Source of the DNA: Nymphaea colorata | Taxonomy: Eukaryota > Streptophyta > Magnoliopsida > Nymphaeales > Nymphaeaceae | DNA: 64,000 bases | Reading direction: 5' to 3' | NCBI RefSeq assembly: GCF_008831285.2 | Contig: NC_045148.1 | Span: 11,762,183-11,826,182, forward strand | Part shown: one piece after another, positions 11,701-24,189 of the stretch | Layout: each line of letters starts with the position of its first letter | Numbering within the stretch: position 1 is the stretch's first letter | Position numbers and translations under genes: made by a program | Notes under the pieces: model-generated | What the model was told of the DNA's origin: nothing | The model's database searches: none | Seen by the model: only the letters and a program-made list of their open reading frames with translations

Positions 11701-12055
11701 ACGAGAACGAGGATTTCGATTTTAATCTAAGCCCTCTTTTTCAACCTAAAAGTACATTTTTCCATTAAAAGGGGCGATCAAGTTTAAATAAACCAACTTT
11801 TCTTCAATATTACATGTGGTGCCATTATTTTGAAAACACATCTCGTGTACTTTTAAAAAAAATTGTGCGATAGTTTAAAAAACGTGAAGGACGAGTATAA
11901 TTGTGCGATAGTTTAAAAAATGCGAAAGACGGATATAATACGATACACGTATAATATGTGTCTTTTATTTTTTGTCTTTAAAAAAAAACGTGTCTTATTG
12001 CCGTTTTATTTGCCAGATTGCTTTTTGACGTATAATACACATTTTTTGTGACAAT
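8706..12055 (-). mobile_element. Complete-length hAT transposon, 3,350 bp, with 8-bp TSD
   Basis: The left end carries ATTGTCACAAAAAA (8708-8721) and the right end its reverse complement (12042-12055, TTTTTTGTGACAAT). AGTTCAAA flanks both ends (8698-8705 and 12056-12063), an exact 8-bp duplication, the hAT hallmark. The left end has two extra bases (GC) between the duplication and the matching inverted repeat. Subterminal DNA on both sides is rich in TATAATAC/GTATAATA-like words. The transposase runs on the minus strand, so the 12-kb end is the promoter end; it includes a GC-rich leader with repeated CGGCGA-type motifs at about 11520-11650. Confidence 0.9.
8960..11162 (-). pseudogene. hAT transposase, degenerate (BED finger, DUF659, hATC dimerisation)
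   Basis: Reading down the minus strand: start ATG at 11162 (MPKGKD); BED zinc finger with CKFCGEQY then HLSGHQCHD (about 11110-11040); a DUF659-type region with FNLLRSSDF, GPGYFPSS and CTIMSDIW (about 10780-10540); a TDN motif in a shifted frame near 10365; the block ARQIVKFIYNKQ and SGATRFASHF (about 10230-10110); YMPYWKLIDRR near 9800; and the C-terminal hATC motif SASACERNWSAF with KKRNSLAPSRL (about 9360-9260). This order matches plant hAT transposases. Frameshifts near 10925, 10380 and 9900-9950 and several stops mean no full protein can be made. An intron acceptor (TTTAG) about 20 bp upstream of the ATG suggests a spliced leader. Confidence 0.9.
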
Positions 12056-12063
12056 AGTTCAAA

Positions 12064-14200
12064 CTTCAAAGTGCAATGACTATTTTGGCAAGTCCATTTG
12101 AATGGCATTCTTGATCAGAAATTGTCATAAAAAATTTTCATCCTTTTGGCAATTGCTTGATGAAGAAACAAGACTGTGCCCATTTCGAATCTCAAGAGCA
12201 ACCTTTGACTTGACTTTGGCAGTGAAAATTATTTTTTATAGTTGCTTACTAGGACTGCTCATTTGCTTGCAGTAGAGCCCTACATGTCACTGTTTGTGCT
12301 ACACATCAAGTGTGGAATTCTGGGAGATGAACATAGGAATGTGGCAGTTTCACTAGCTAAAATTTATTTATTGTCTTGCTGACAGTGATAACACATCACA
12401 TTAGATCATTTTTTGTTGATCTATTGATACTGATTATGATGATAACAATAGATGCTTTTTCTCAACAGCACATGGCATAACCAATGCTAAATCAGCTTCA
12501 TGACCTGTAGCTTGACTAAGTTGTAAAAACTATAATGGTCGAGCATTGACAGCTTCAAGCAATTGGTGCCTTGAAAACATTGACACCTTCAAGTGGAGAG
12601 CTATACAGTTGAGTAAAAACAATAATGTTTAATGAACAAATTGGTAACAAGAAATTGGATGAGCATATTCTAGCTGTGGAATTGGTAGAAAAGATCATCT
12701 GTTAATTGATTGCCTTTACAATTATGAGAAGGTGATACTATCTCAACTTCTGTACTTGATTTTGAAGGACAAAGGATACTATTTCCATTTCTTCTCCGTT
12801 GTTCTTTTTCTCTATGCTATGGATGTTGTCTTAATTTTTTTAACTTTTGTAATGTACATTGATATTATAAAGGAACCTTAATATTGTCCCGTGTTGTTCA
12901 ACAGGACATTAATTTGATAGATTAAGTAAAGGCTGAGAAAATGAAGAGATGAGCTAGACCATAGTTCATGAGCAGATGAAGGATTGTCAAGTACTAGCTA
13001 GGAGTTCAGCAACCTTATTAACTGTCCATACTTTCACCGAAGGTGTTCTTCATGCTTGTTATTTTGCTAGTAACTTTTCATTCATCAGGCTTATGTAAAG
13101 TAATTTGTCAAATTTTCTGGTGCCCATATATTCTTCAGATTGGGCATATTGATGTTCTCATCCCTTCAAAATAGTATATTAAGAGGTCTCTCTTGTTCAT
13201 TAACTCTGACGTACTTCTGAGAATGTTAGCAGTGATGCATTTATACTGGCATTAATCTTTAAAACTATGTTCCATAGTCACTATGGACATAGGTACAAAG
13301 TGCTTTCAAAAAACTTGGGCATGGGGACACAGACGTGTGTGTATATATAAGATCTTAACAGAACTGAATACAAATAGAGTAAAGAGGACAAGTATACAAG
13401 CACAACAGCAAGAAGAAATAGCGGGTCAAAATATAGATGGCAAACAAGCCAAAAAAGTTAAAAAGAAAACCTAAAATTTGGATGATAAAATTGGACGGTT
13501 TTGGCCTCGGTGTGTTGACCGCACTTGACACATTTAACCCTGCATCCCAGCAGTATCCAAGGCAGTATCCGTACCAGTGTTGACTCGTGTCCACACTGGT
13601 ACTTCACTATTGTAGAGTATCCATGTGACATAGCTTTAAAATCCCAAATAAGCAAAAAATTTTAATGCCCATGATATTTCCAGGCTCTTCAGTTGGCAAC
13701 TGGTGGCATTAAACATTAGAAATCAGCAGTCATGCATGCTTCATATTTTGAGACATCGTGCTTATGCATTGCATGTTCCAAATCCTTGGTTCTTTTGCTC
13801 TATGGTTTTTCTTTGCCTGTTTGCTAGAAGAAATTCGATGGACCCTTTGTTTGACTTTACCCAAGCAATCGACAAATCAATGAATTGGTCTAAGTTCTCT
13901 CGGAATGTCCATTTTTAGGTTAGACACTTGGACCCTTCATAGTTAGGATTATTGACTCAAAAGTGCATGGGTAGAACGTTTTAAGGATTGATCTTATTTT
14001 GTGTTGGGAGGGCCTAGTCTGAGTACTTCAAGGACTATGCTTGAGAAACTGACAAACATAAGCAAGGTTGGTCATTTGCCAATCTCAGGACTTCATATGT
14101 TAACAGATGTCCTAGTTGGTATTAAGCCAGTGCTTCACCATGCTCAAAGACAAATAACTTATACCCCCTTTTTTGGGGTTTGATAAACCAAGTGCAACAT
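12064..14200. other. Intergenic DNA without recognised gene
   Basis: AT-rich and interrupted by stops in all frames. Short open stretches near 13283-13655 and 13703-13918 show no known motif and overlap on both strands. A (GT)n-like tract sits near 13335. Confidence 0.55.
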
Positions 14201-15060
14201 GCATCCCTTTCGTGTTTAACTCGTGAAAGGATGGTGGCCATAGTGTGTTCTGCCTTCACACTTATCTCAGAGATGGCACTTGCCTTAATCTGAGGAGCAG
14301 GAAATTTCAAATGCTTCAAAAGAGGGACTAAAGTTTAATCCCTTACTTTAAATAGGGATAGAATGGAAGACAGCAAAAAAAAAAAGGCTTAGTCTGAAAA
14401 CTTAAACGTAAATGGTCATTGATGCTAAGTCCTGCCTTGACTTCATGCTTATCGAAAAATTGTATCAATGTGGTGCTCAAGTTTGATGCCTGAGGTTACT
14501 AAGACGGACATTTCATTCGTGATTACAAAGCAAGAAAGAGATTTAAAAGCGTGCACTGCCTTGAAATTTCATGTTGATGCTGTACAATGTAAAGTACACA
14601 TTGTCTTCATGCTTACGAAGCAAGAATGAGATTAAGTGTGCATTGCCATCACAGTTGATAACAAATACTGTGGTAAGCACACAGCTTTTGCAGCTACACT
14701 GTGAGAATGAAACTGAAGAGTGCATTGCTTACAAACTTGTTGCCTAGGAATGCTATGTAGGATGTATATTTCCTTCGTGCTTATAAGGCAACATTGGAAT
14801 CCAAGGGTGCATTGCATTCAGACTTCTTGTCTGAAGATCATTGCTACCTCAATTATACATTACCTCCTTATATCTAATTGTGCATTACCTTCACACATGA
14901 TGTATGAAGATCTTTACTAAATGAAGTACACATTGCATTTGTACTTAAAAGCAAGAATGGGTCGAACTATGAATTGCCTTCATACTTGATGCTAGATATT
15001 ATGCTATGTAAGCACACATATTTTGTGCATGCAAAAGGAGAATGATATAAGAGTATGGTT
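14200..15060. repeat. Decayed tandem array built on a TGCATTGCCTTC-like word
   Basis: The words TGCATTGCC, TGCATTACCTTC, ACACATTGC and AATTGCCTTCATACTTGATGC recur about every 60-110 bp, usually followed by CTTCATGCTTA or a similar word, and often by AAGCAAGAATG. The units are too diverged to align base by base by eye, but the recurrence across at least eight positions (for example 14548, 14637, 14719, 14807, 14880, 14931, 14973) is clear. It looks like an old satellite or expanded minisatellite rather than coding DNA. Confidence 0.6.
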
Positions 15061-15119
15061 TTCAGACTTGATGCTTGATATTTTGTTATGCAAAAAATGG
15101 ATTGTTCTAGAAAGAAAAA

Positions 15120-15894
15120 AGTTTGAGGAGAGAGAAAAGTCTAAGAAGGTAAGCTGGTGCTAGGGTTTCGTTAGAGGAGGGCCATGGCCACCAACCATCA
15201 AAGAGAAATCTGAGGGTTTGGGTGGCTCAGATATAATAATTGAAGGCTATGAAGTTAGTGAAGAAAGTCGACCAGGTATAGTGGATGGAGGGAAACATGT
15301 TGGGTCAGAAGTAGGCATGGTAGATGAGATGCTCGGCCATAGAGCAAATGCTTGAGAGGAGCAATGAAGAGTGGCTCCACTAGCAGCCGAAAATCTGAAT
15401 CAGTGGGCCAGAGTTGTTGAGAGCTTCAATAAGGATGGAGAAGCAAACTCAAAGGATCTTGAAGTTCATCAGGAGATAGGCAACATATTGTATTATTCCA
15501 AGGGAATCTTTTGAGAAGATGAAAAGCCCATTCCAGTGGTCCATTATTGGGTGTTTCTTCCATGGTATAGAGAGGATTAGCATGGATGCCAAGTTCACAA
15601 TAGAGTGCCTAAAGGATCTCTAAAAGTTAATATATATACCTAAGTTCATTTCATTGGGCAAAGATGGATTCCTGATTCTTTGCCAAGGAAGGAAATATGC
15701 TGAAAGTTGCAAATCAGAGGGTGTGAAGAGTTGCAAGGATGTCCTCTATAGTCACACGGTGGACACCTTCTCTTGACCTTGAGGTAGAATCTTCCTTGAA
15801 GCTCTCAATATGGATCAACTCCGAAGGCTCTCTTTCTTGTTATGAAATCACAAGGTTTTCTCTGTTGTTTCCTAAATTCTTAAGGGTCGACTAA
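15120..15894 (+). pseudogene. LINE ORF1, upstream part (DUF4283-type)
   Basis: A degraded ORF1 of a plant L1-type LINE, the nucleic-acid-binding protein of the element. A candidate start ATGGCCACC lies at 15183. The frames give FQWSIIGCFFHG (about 15530-15565), then GKDGFLILCQ (about 15660-15690) and a final block SSLKLSIWINSEG...FLLFPKFLRVD-like (about 15790-15890), matching the DUF4283 order. Several stops and shifts are present. The sequence is cut at 15894 by a 3.3-kb solo LTR and resumes at 19204. Confidence 0.68.
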
Positions 15895-18800
15895 TGTAAT
15901 GCTCGGCTTTTGCAGGACGGATCGGGTCAGGGTCCAGACCCGGACCCGAACTCCTCGTGCGACAGGAGCCCGACACCGCCCTCTTCTCCCTCGTTTTTCC
16001 TTCTCCCTCGCCTTTCCCTCGTCTATCTCCTGGAGGTCTCCCGTGCCAGCGTAGGGAAGAAGAAGACGACGGAGGTGTTGGGCGGCGACGAGAACGATGG
16101 CGGTGGTGCTCAGGTGAGACTTTTGTTTCCTCTCCGCCTCTTCCTCCTTCCTCGTCCTTCTTCTCCTCCTCCCTCTCTCACTGTCTCTGCCGTCTCCCCT
16201 CTCAACCGCACGACCTCTCTCTGACCGTCTCCCTCTTCTCTCTCGTGCTCCTCACTTGCACCTCCCTCTATGATCTCTCTTCCTTTCTCCCCCTCACTCT
16301 CCCGTGTTATCCTCCCTCCTGCGCAGTCCCTTGTCCCCCCCCCCGCTCGATTTTCCCCTCTCTGTCAGGACCCTATGCCCTCACGATTTCTCTTCCTCCT
16401 TCTCACGCCTCCTTCTCCCTTGTCACGTGCTCTCACCCCAACTGCCTGTTTTCCCCCCTTGACTGTTCCCTCTCCCTCACCGTGTGAGCCTCCCTCAACC
16501 GAACCCCTCCTTTTTGCCTTTCCAGTTGTCTTTTTCTCACGGCAGACCTCTGTTTTCTTTTCCTTGTCGCGGATTCTCATCGTATATTGCCGTTTGAATG
16601 GTTTGCAGCTGGGGGAGTCTATCTTCCCCCTCTTACCAACAAATTGGGCGTGTGATTAGTGACGTTAGCAAGCAATCTTGGGCATTGGCACTTGATCGAA
16701 CCCTTGAGGTGGCTGCCTAGACCATCGCAGCAGTTTAGATTCTTGATTTGGGGTGAACAAGGCGTAATTGAGCCCATTTTATTGTATATTTTTTCTTTGG
16801 AGCATGTATAATTATTGTGGAAGCATGCTAGAATTTAGAATTGGTGTTTTGGGGACGCATGTTAGCGATTGTGCTTTTTGGGGAAAGTTTAGGATTATGT
16901 TGGAGAAGCGATGATTTATATATATATTGATCTTTTAAGCTTAGGGTGTTGATTTTCGAAGCAATAGGGAAGCATGATAGAGATTGTGATGTTGTGGGGA
17001 AGATTTAGAATCGTCTTTTTGAGCACGTGACTCACGCTTTTGCGAGCGGGAGTATCTTGGAGTTATTTGGGGAAAATGTACCTAAGTTGGATGTGACAAT
17101 GAGGTTGACGCCTAGACTATAGAAAGCATTTAAGAATGTGTTAAGGATGGACTAAGCGAAGCATTGAGTTTTGGGGTCTCGTGGCAACGTCAAGAAGTTA
17201 GGAGGAGGCCTATTGGAGGGCCTGTAGGTCGACACTACTCGTCGACACCCTTTTGAGGCGATGATATGTGCCTCAATGATTTTGTTTTAGCTTCGTTTGG
17301 ATTGATAAGCTAATTAGTAGAAACCTTACCTTTTTCTTTGTCTATAGGTACACCGGGCACGTCCGTAGACCTTGAGCGATCAGATTCAAAGCTTGAGGCA
17401 TTTTGGAGAGTTTTCTGGATGCGTGACAGGTATGGCAGCATTCCAGGCAAATCCTTGCCTGGGGCACTGTGTGAATGTGTGTTCCTAAGATCGTGGGATC
17501 CTAAGATTGTGATGTGATTGATTGTTTGGTGAATGAATATGTGTATGCATGCAAATGGTTTGATATCTGATATGATGTGTTTTGAAAAGCTATTAGAGGT
17601 CTGTTTTGAAATATCATGCCTTTGCATGTGCTTGCTAGATTTGATAATTGTTTAGGAGAGATGAGGTGGGGTATCGAGTCGAGTGTCTCCTCGACCCCAA
17701 TTGTGCATTAGAAAGCATCCTAGAATGATAACTGCATAGGACAACTACGAGCTCATCACAGATCGAGACTACTCTCTATGGTTTGGCTAAGCTTTTCAAA
17801 GATGTGATTATTGTGATAATGAATGTAAATGTTGTGTTTGTTGCATATACATTACCGCAGGCAATGATACAAATGATTGAACAGAGGGTAGTTGTACCCA
17901 TAATGTTGAGACAGTTAGCCAAAACTGTTGTTGTTATGTATACCCCTCGTGTGGAGACAATTGGAGGTGTGAGTTCACTCGTGAAGTGAACCAACCTCAT
18001 GAGCTAGCCAGTTAATTGTGTTTGTGCAAGGATAATTGTAAGAATGAAAGAATAAGAGATGAGAGGCCAATGGGATGTGGCTATGTGTTTGGGAGTTGTC
18101 CTGCCTTCGTCACTGGTCTCGCCTGTTCGGAGCGCAGGCGGTGCAAGGCCCCAGGGTACTGTTGTATGACGTGCTTGGAGTGTGGGCTCCCGCCTTCTCA
18201 ACCTGGGTGTCCTAGGGAGGGCTGAGTATCTCTCTGTGGAATTCATACATCCATGGATGAGTGCTCTACCGCTGCAGCGGATGGATGGATCCATACTGTT
18301 CTGCGCCACCACGGTGGTTGTCTCTCGGCTGTAGGCCGCCCACGGTGTGCACGTGCCTGTGTTTGCACCCACAGGAACTGTCAATTCACTGATATTGATG
18401 AAAATGAAATGTATATGAATGATGTGAGTATGAATGAAGTGTGAATGAGAACGATGCGTTATTTCTGAATTGCATGTGGTTATTGAATGTGGTATTGCGG
18501 CCTTTGTGTGTGGCCTTTGCATGTTGTGGTATAGGTGAGGGCTCCTTGATAAGTTATGTGGCTGTGTGCCCTACTACAACATGATAGTAAATTGTTTCAT
18601 AGTTAAAGTAAATGAGAAGAATGCGATTGTGAATGAAATGATGTTTATTCGTGCCTTGCATGTGAATTGAAAACATGTTACTATGTTACTGTGGCCATCG
18701 AGTGGCCTTTACATGTCGTGGTCTATGTTAGGGACCTTCTTGGCAAATGATGTGGCTATGCCCTGACACGACATGATGATAGATTGTTCTGATGTTTGCT

Positions 18801-19198
18801 CGTATAATTGAGCCCTACCTAAGAGGGTTTGGACTTTTCCTGGCTTGTTGTCATACTGCGAAGGCTAACCCTTCAGTTGTTTTCTTTTTCAGGTTTTGGT
18901 GGACCCGGGGTAGCAGGTTGAGCAGATGGCTTCACTCACGTCCTACTGGGGAGGTTTTGGGTCAATTGTAGCGCCGACAAGTCTTATTTTGGTTTTATTG
19001 ATGCCTTTTTTTTGTTAGGCATCAATGTTGTGAGTTGGACATTTTTGTCCGGATGAACTGAAATTCTTATTTAATGGAAAGCTTGCCCATTGTTTTGCAT
19101 TGCTTGGCTCATCTCTTTTGAAATTATTGTGTAGTCGCACCTCGATGCTTGATGTTTAAAAAAAAAATGTTTGAGTGTCAAAAGGTCGGGGTGTGACA
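15895..19198 (+). mobile_element. 3.3-kb solo LTR (family SL3, copy 1) with perfect TSD ACTAA
   Basis: Starts TGTAATGCTCGG and ends GGGGTGTGACA, TG...CA termini. ACTAA flanks both ends (15890-15894 and 19199-19203). A second copy lies inverted at 54370-57394 and shares long blocks, for example the end block with GTCGCACCTCGATGCTT, the GCTGCAGCGGATG block near 18272, and a pyrimidine-rich leader near 15960-16560. No retroviral-type domain occurs between the ends, so this is an LTR alone. Open stretches in the C/T-rich part are low-complexity shadows. Each LTR of the parent element would be about 3 kb, unusually long. The strand follows the TGTAA-to-TGACA orientation. Confidence 0.88.
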
Positions 19199-20830
19199 AC
19201 TAATGTCAATAGACCATGCACTCATGAGTTGATCAGGGTTGGTTATGCTAGAATTTGTATAGAAGTTCCCATGAGTTTCCACCCAATCCCAAAGTTAGAA
19301 ATACAACTAGATGATGATCATATTCTACTGCAAGTGATTCATTATGAAGATAAATTACGGTCCTGCCCTCGGTGCATAAGCAACAGCCACCTACCGGTGA
19401 AGTACACAAAATTGTTGAAGTTGTGTTCAAAAGAAAAAGGCTGCAACTCTAGAGGGTTGGGTGAAAGTTCCCACTAACATGTTTTTTCAACATGGGAACA
19501 TTAGAGAAAATTGAAGGTGGGGATGCCTATTAATACTCACAAGATGCCAGCTTGAAGTGACTCCTATAAAGATTTCATGAAGCCACAAACTGCCTCATAA
19601 TCTAAAGAGAATAGGGAATCAACCAGCTTTCAATCTAGAAAAATTTACTATGTGGAAAGAGTAAAGACCAAAGCCTTCCAAGCACGTCGACTCCTAAGCA
19701 TCAAATTCCTATATTGCCTATTAAACAATCCTTAGCTTAGACTTGGTTAAACCCCTTTAATGGTGGAAAAGATAACCAACTCTCAAACTATGTGGAAGAT
19801 ATTATTAATATTCCTCTGGGTTTTGTATTTGAGGCCAACCAACCATGCTATAGAGGCACCTAAGAGCCCCTCATTGGAAGATAGTAGAGCTCTCTATACA
19901 AAGAAACATAAACATGGGAGGCAAATAACTAGTAGGATCTTCGCATGCCACTTTCAAATGAGGAAAACCCACATTTAGTAGCGATTCACAATTCGATGGC
20001 CAGCTCCAAGATGGCTGAATACATGAGTCTTCATTGTGGTAAATCATTTCCAAGAAGTGTTACAGATAATGAAACCAAAGCTGGACAAGAGAACAAAGAC
20101 TTTGGTGAACATGAAATCTAGGGATGTAACCTGAAAGGGGAGGTGCAAATACACTTGGCAATTTCTCTATTGGTTCCTAATGAAGATCGTTTCATGGAAC
20201 ATTTGGGGGCTAGTTTGTAAGGTGCTCTCAAGTACTTCCGTGGGAAAGAGCTAAACTGCCATTTATGTACTTAGGGGTTCATCTCTTCAATGGCAGCTTG
20301 TTGACCACTCATTGCTAAACCTGCATGCAGAAGGTCTCCACAAAGTTTTTAGGTTAGAAGGGTTGACTTATATTTTATGTGAGAAGATTATCTCTCATAA
20401 AATCAGTCATCACCCAAATTATGAAATACTTAGAGTTAGCACTCCTTATTCCTCAAAAGGTCTTCTCAAAGGTTGAAAGAATTATGGAAAGATTCCTTTG
20501 GAATGACCGATCTGAGCAAAGAAGTCTCCATTATATGGTCTGACGTTATTGAAGGAGGTGTAGGTCTTAAATCTCTCATAGATGTAAATAAAACATCCTT
20601 AATTTACTTAATGTTTGATGTGCCTAACTCGTCCAACAACTGTACTGTATTGATAAAAACAAAAACCTTTTGAATGATAGTATATGGACTTATAGGAGGA
20701 AAGGCGATAACTCCTGGCAATAGAAGTCTATGTTGAGACATTGGGATCATATCAAGGAGCAGGTGGAATGGAGAGTTAGTATGACTTAAGGGCCAAATTT
20801 TATATTGATAGATAGAATTCAAAAATCTTA
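19199..20830 (+). pseudogene. LINE relic, continuation: ORF1 zinc-knuckle region, ORF2 start and RT C-terminus
   Basis: After the solo LTR the LINE resumes with ARICIEVPMSFHP and SCPRCISNSHLPVKY (about 19250-19410), the end of the DUF4283/zinc-knuckle region. At 20179 a new frame opens with MKIVSWNIWGL, the classic start of the LINE ORF2 endonuclease, but within about 70 bp it jumps to LPFMYLGVHL, which belongs near the C-terminus of the reverse transcriptase. Later pieces (VFSKVERIMERFLWN near 20458, then HIKEQVEWRV near 20750) fit the region after RT. Most of the endonuclease and RT is therefore deleted. The 3' end and any poly(A) tail are unclear. Confidence 0.7.
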
Positions 20831-21689
20831 TTTCATTATGTCAGAGCTGGTGACATAGTTCATGTTTTACTCATTATCTCTTATAGCATATGCAACATGT
20901 TTTTAGAAAACTAGGAGTTATAGTTGCTGCATGTCTAGCAACATTAATATCTAACAAGGTTAGTGGTTGCAACTTAATGGATGGTGAACAATTGGAGTCT
21001 GGGTGAATAAAAAGATATGACGTTTTAAAAAAAGTGACAATTGAAACATTTGGCGCTCCAGTCATCTCGCCTCATAGAAAAATCTGATACAGTCTAGCTC
21101 TTGCTGTCACATTATGCAAATCTCTTGTGGAGGACGTGTCCCATCCATTTTTTAGATGCAAAGATTAGCTAGTGCATTAGTGTTGGATGATCAGCTTTCT
21201 GACTATCATTTGAAAAATATGAGTGGTAAGGAACCAATCAATTCACTGTGGAATTTACTTCACCTTGAACTAATTCAAAATGACTGCATAATCAACATGC
21301 ATGGTGGCTGCACTTGCATAGAAATGAAAGATAACCAGGTTGAGGTTCAAAAATGGATTCAATATGAGGCAATTTCTAAATCTTGGTAAACCTCCAATCG
21401 ATTTGACACATATATTTATGTTCTATCTTTGAGTGTTGGCAATGTTTACAAGGTTGGGTAGCTATAAGTAGGGGAACTAAAGATTTAATTCATAAAGAGA
21501 TGTTTTATTTCAGAATTGAAGAAGGATACCGTGAAATGCTTGCACTAAATATATGTCGTCTGCAAACCATTAGGTGGTTAAATTCAATAAATATTCATAC
21601 ACTCAAATGCTTCTCAAATGGAGAAGAATATTCAAGAATGCATTGGAAAGAAGAATTTGACTATTGAAGCATTTTCTTGCAACAGACAA
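20831..21689. other. Unassigned DNA downstream of LINE relic
   Basis: No recognised motif. An open stretch at 21156-21389 gives no family signature that I can name and is probably chance or LINE tail. Confidence 0.5.
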
Positions 21690-22158
21690 CTTGGTAGAAA
21701 GTATTCATATTGGTGAGGAAATGATTCTATCTTTTGTGATAGATATTATCATCCGATCATCAAATCATCAAAACATAAAAACATGTTTATGCCAAATCAT
21801 CAAATCATCTGTAACAGAAGGGTACGTGAGTCCATTACAATTCAAATATGAGCAAAGTCTCATTTATTTAAAGCAAAGTCTTCCTTAACCTTTGCTAGAT
21901 AATTGTAGTCTCTCTCTAATGGGAAGAATAAAAACTGATTTGAGAACATACGGCTATAGAGACCACTGCCATATATTTATAGTGAATTTATGGACCCAGC
22001 CCATCAGTAGATTCAAAATCAATATTCGATAATCCACATATTTAATTGCCCATACTCTTAGAAATGATAATTAGACCCAACCCAATTAATCATAATTATG
22101 GGTATGTCCCCTAATACATATGTTAGTAACACATACAAAACAAACGTAGATTCCATCA
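21690..22158 (-). repeat. 3' LTR of antisense copia relic C
   Basis: On the minus strand a purine tract (GGCCCAAATGAGAGA, about 22173-22159) is followed by TGATGGAATC at 22158, the LTR start. Within it lie AATAAATGAGACTTTG and TTTGGCATAAACATG. The distal edge near 21690 is approximate. A related LTR in the opposite orientation lies at 25160-25560. Confidence 0.65.
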
Positions 22159-24000
22159 ATCTCTCATTTGGGCCAAATGTGTTACTTATATAATTATACA
22201 TTGCAGAATAACTTTATGAATTCAAAACCATTATTCTATAAAGTGTCATCTTGTTGATGATCACATTAAGATAGAATCAAAGCAGCCTTAGCTACACTAA
22301 TTATAATTAAACTTACGGTGATCACATATGTCAGTATGACTTATGATATAAATCAAGTATGGATGTGAGCCATGAAAATTACATGCAATGTGATAAAAGC
22401 ATACATATTCTCAATTGATCATGTTTTAATATCTTATAGAGATCAAACACATAATTACATAATAGAAGTGAAACTATAAACTGTACTTTTATAAAAAACT
22501 TAACATGTGTGTGTCTGTTACATAACGACATTTGAATTACAAACTTCTACTAAACCAATACATCATCAAGTGATAAAACACTCATTCAAGCAACATGCTC
22601 TTGAAAGACCGTGAATGTTGAACCCTTAGCGAGTAGAGCAGCAATCATGGAGTTTGTCCTAATATGTTGTATACACACTACTGACCATTTTGTATTTTTT
22701 AAAACAAGAAATTTGATGTCAATGTGCTTTGGCTTTTATAAACTTCTGTTATTATAGAAATATTGAACTACAAGTTATTGTCATAGAATAACTTTATTGG
22801 CCTTCCAATACCATTCACAATGAGGAGCCACCGTGACAAAATTTGGTAATCATATTCCATGATTTGACACCTCACAACTAATTATGAAATTTTCAGCCAT
22901 AATAGAAATAGTCACAAGTGTATGCTTAAACTCCTCATAATATGGCTCCTCCAGCTAATAGATAGACACATCTTGATGTAATTCTATAATTGTTTTGATG
23001 TCCTGCAAAGTCAAATTTGTATACCCATCGATCTAACTTCCTATATGGGCATAAAATCATTTCTTCTTTGCAAATATTTTATTATATATTTGGCTACTCT
23101 CAAATGATCTATATTGGAATTATTGGATATCTGCCTAATATCCCAACAATATATGTGATATCAAGTATAGACTTGAACATACATTAGCCTCCTTGTGGCT
23201 GATACACAGGTATTCCATCTCTTTAGTTTCAAATTTATTTGCCAGATTGACTTAGACTAAATTTGTCTCATTTATCAATAAGGTTATATCATGGTCTACA
23301 ATCTTCTATGTTATATGTTTGAAACACATTATGTATATAATTCTTTTGCAATGATTCAAGGATAAATCAAGAATGATCTTGATATATTTAGATACCTAAT
23401 AGACAAGAAGCATCACCAAGATTTTTCCTTTTAAACTTTGTTAATAGAAATCAGTTAGTGTTTGTGTAATAAAACTCACGATATTATTGAGGAGATGCTT
23501 TACAGCATACATGATTTGTTTTAGTTTGCAAACTATTTGTCTACATCTCCTATGATAAATTATCAAGTTACACCGTCTATATTGTTTCTTCAAGATTACT
23601 ATGAGAACTGCAATCTTTACATCCATCTAAAGTACTTTTGAGTTAAAATGAATTAATAGTCGTAATAATTCTAAAAGAGTCTTTGGATAAAACCAAAGAG
23701 AAAGTCTTTGTATAATCAGTTATGGGTGAAGTTCAATGCTACAAAATTCTCATCACAAGGTACAAATACATCATCGATATTCATTCTTTAGATTGTAATA
23801 TTACTTGCAAGAAGTACACTTGGTTAGAAGTGAATTCCTGTCAAATAATGAATATTTCTATGGACTAATTCATTATTCACATGAAAACCTAACAATCATC
23901 CCAATCAGTATGTTTAGGCTAACAACTACTCACATAGATTCAGAGATATTAACATCTAATGTTTTAAACCAGTAAATTCATACAACATAGATCACTTTGA
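22159..24000 (-). pseudogene. Ty1/copia pol relic C (RT and RNase H), heavily decayed
   Basis: Reading the minus strand: FRII-like then MDVKIAVL (ending about 23600), VCKLKQIMYAVKH (about 23540, matching VCKL..SLYGLKQ of RT), SILDITYIVGILGRYP (about 23170), VTISIMAENFI near 22900 (the ST.EAEF motif of RNase H), and KHIDIKFLVLKN (about 22720) followed by an MIAALLAKG block near 22640, the copia C-terminus. Almost every motif is altered and many stops intervene, so it is far older than relics A and B. No integrase or Gag was recognised above 24000. Confidence 0.72.
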
Positions 24001-24189
24001 CAACATAATATATAAATCTACCTATTCATGAATAATATACATGACCAAACATTAAATTCACATCCAAAATATTCATTTAAATAAATGCACAACCTTAACG
24101 AGCAAAACATGCTAATATTCGATAGTTAACTATTAATGAAACTATAAACAGTTTGTATTGGTTTCAAAACCTAATGATCCAATAAGATG

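Noticed and set aside
15910-16659. Overlapping Pro/Ser/Leu-rich open frames
   Set aside because: They lie in the C/T-rich part of the SL3 solo LTR, occur in several frames at once and have no domain.
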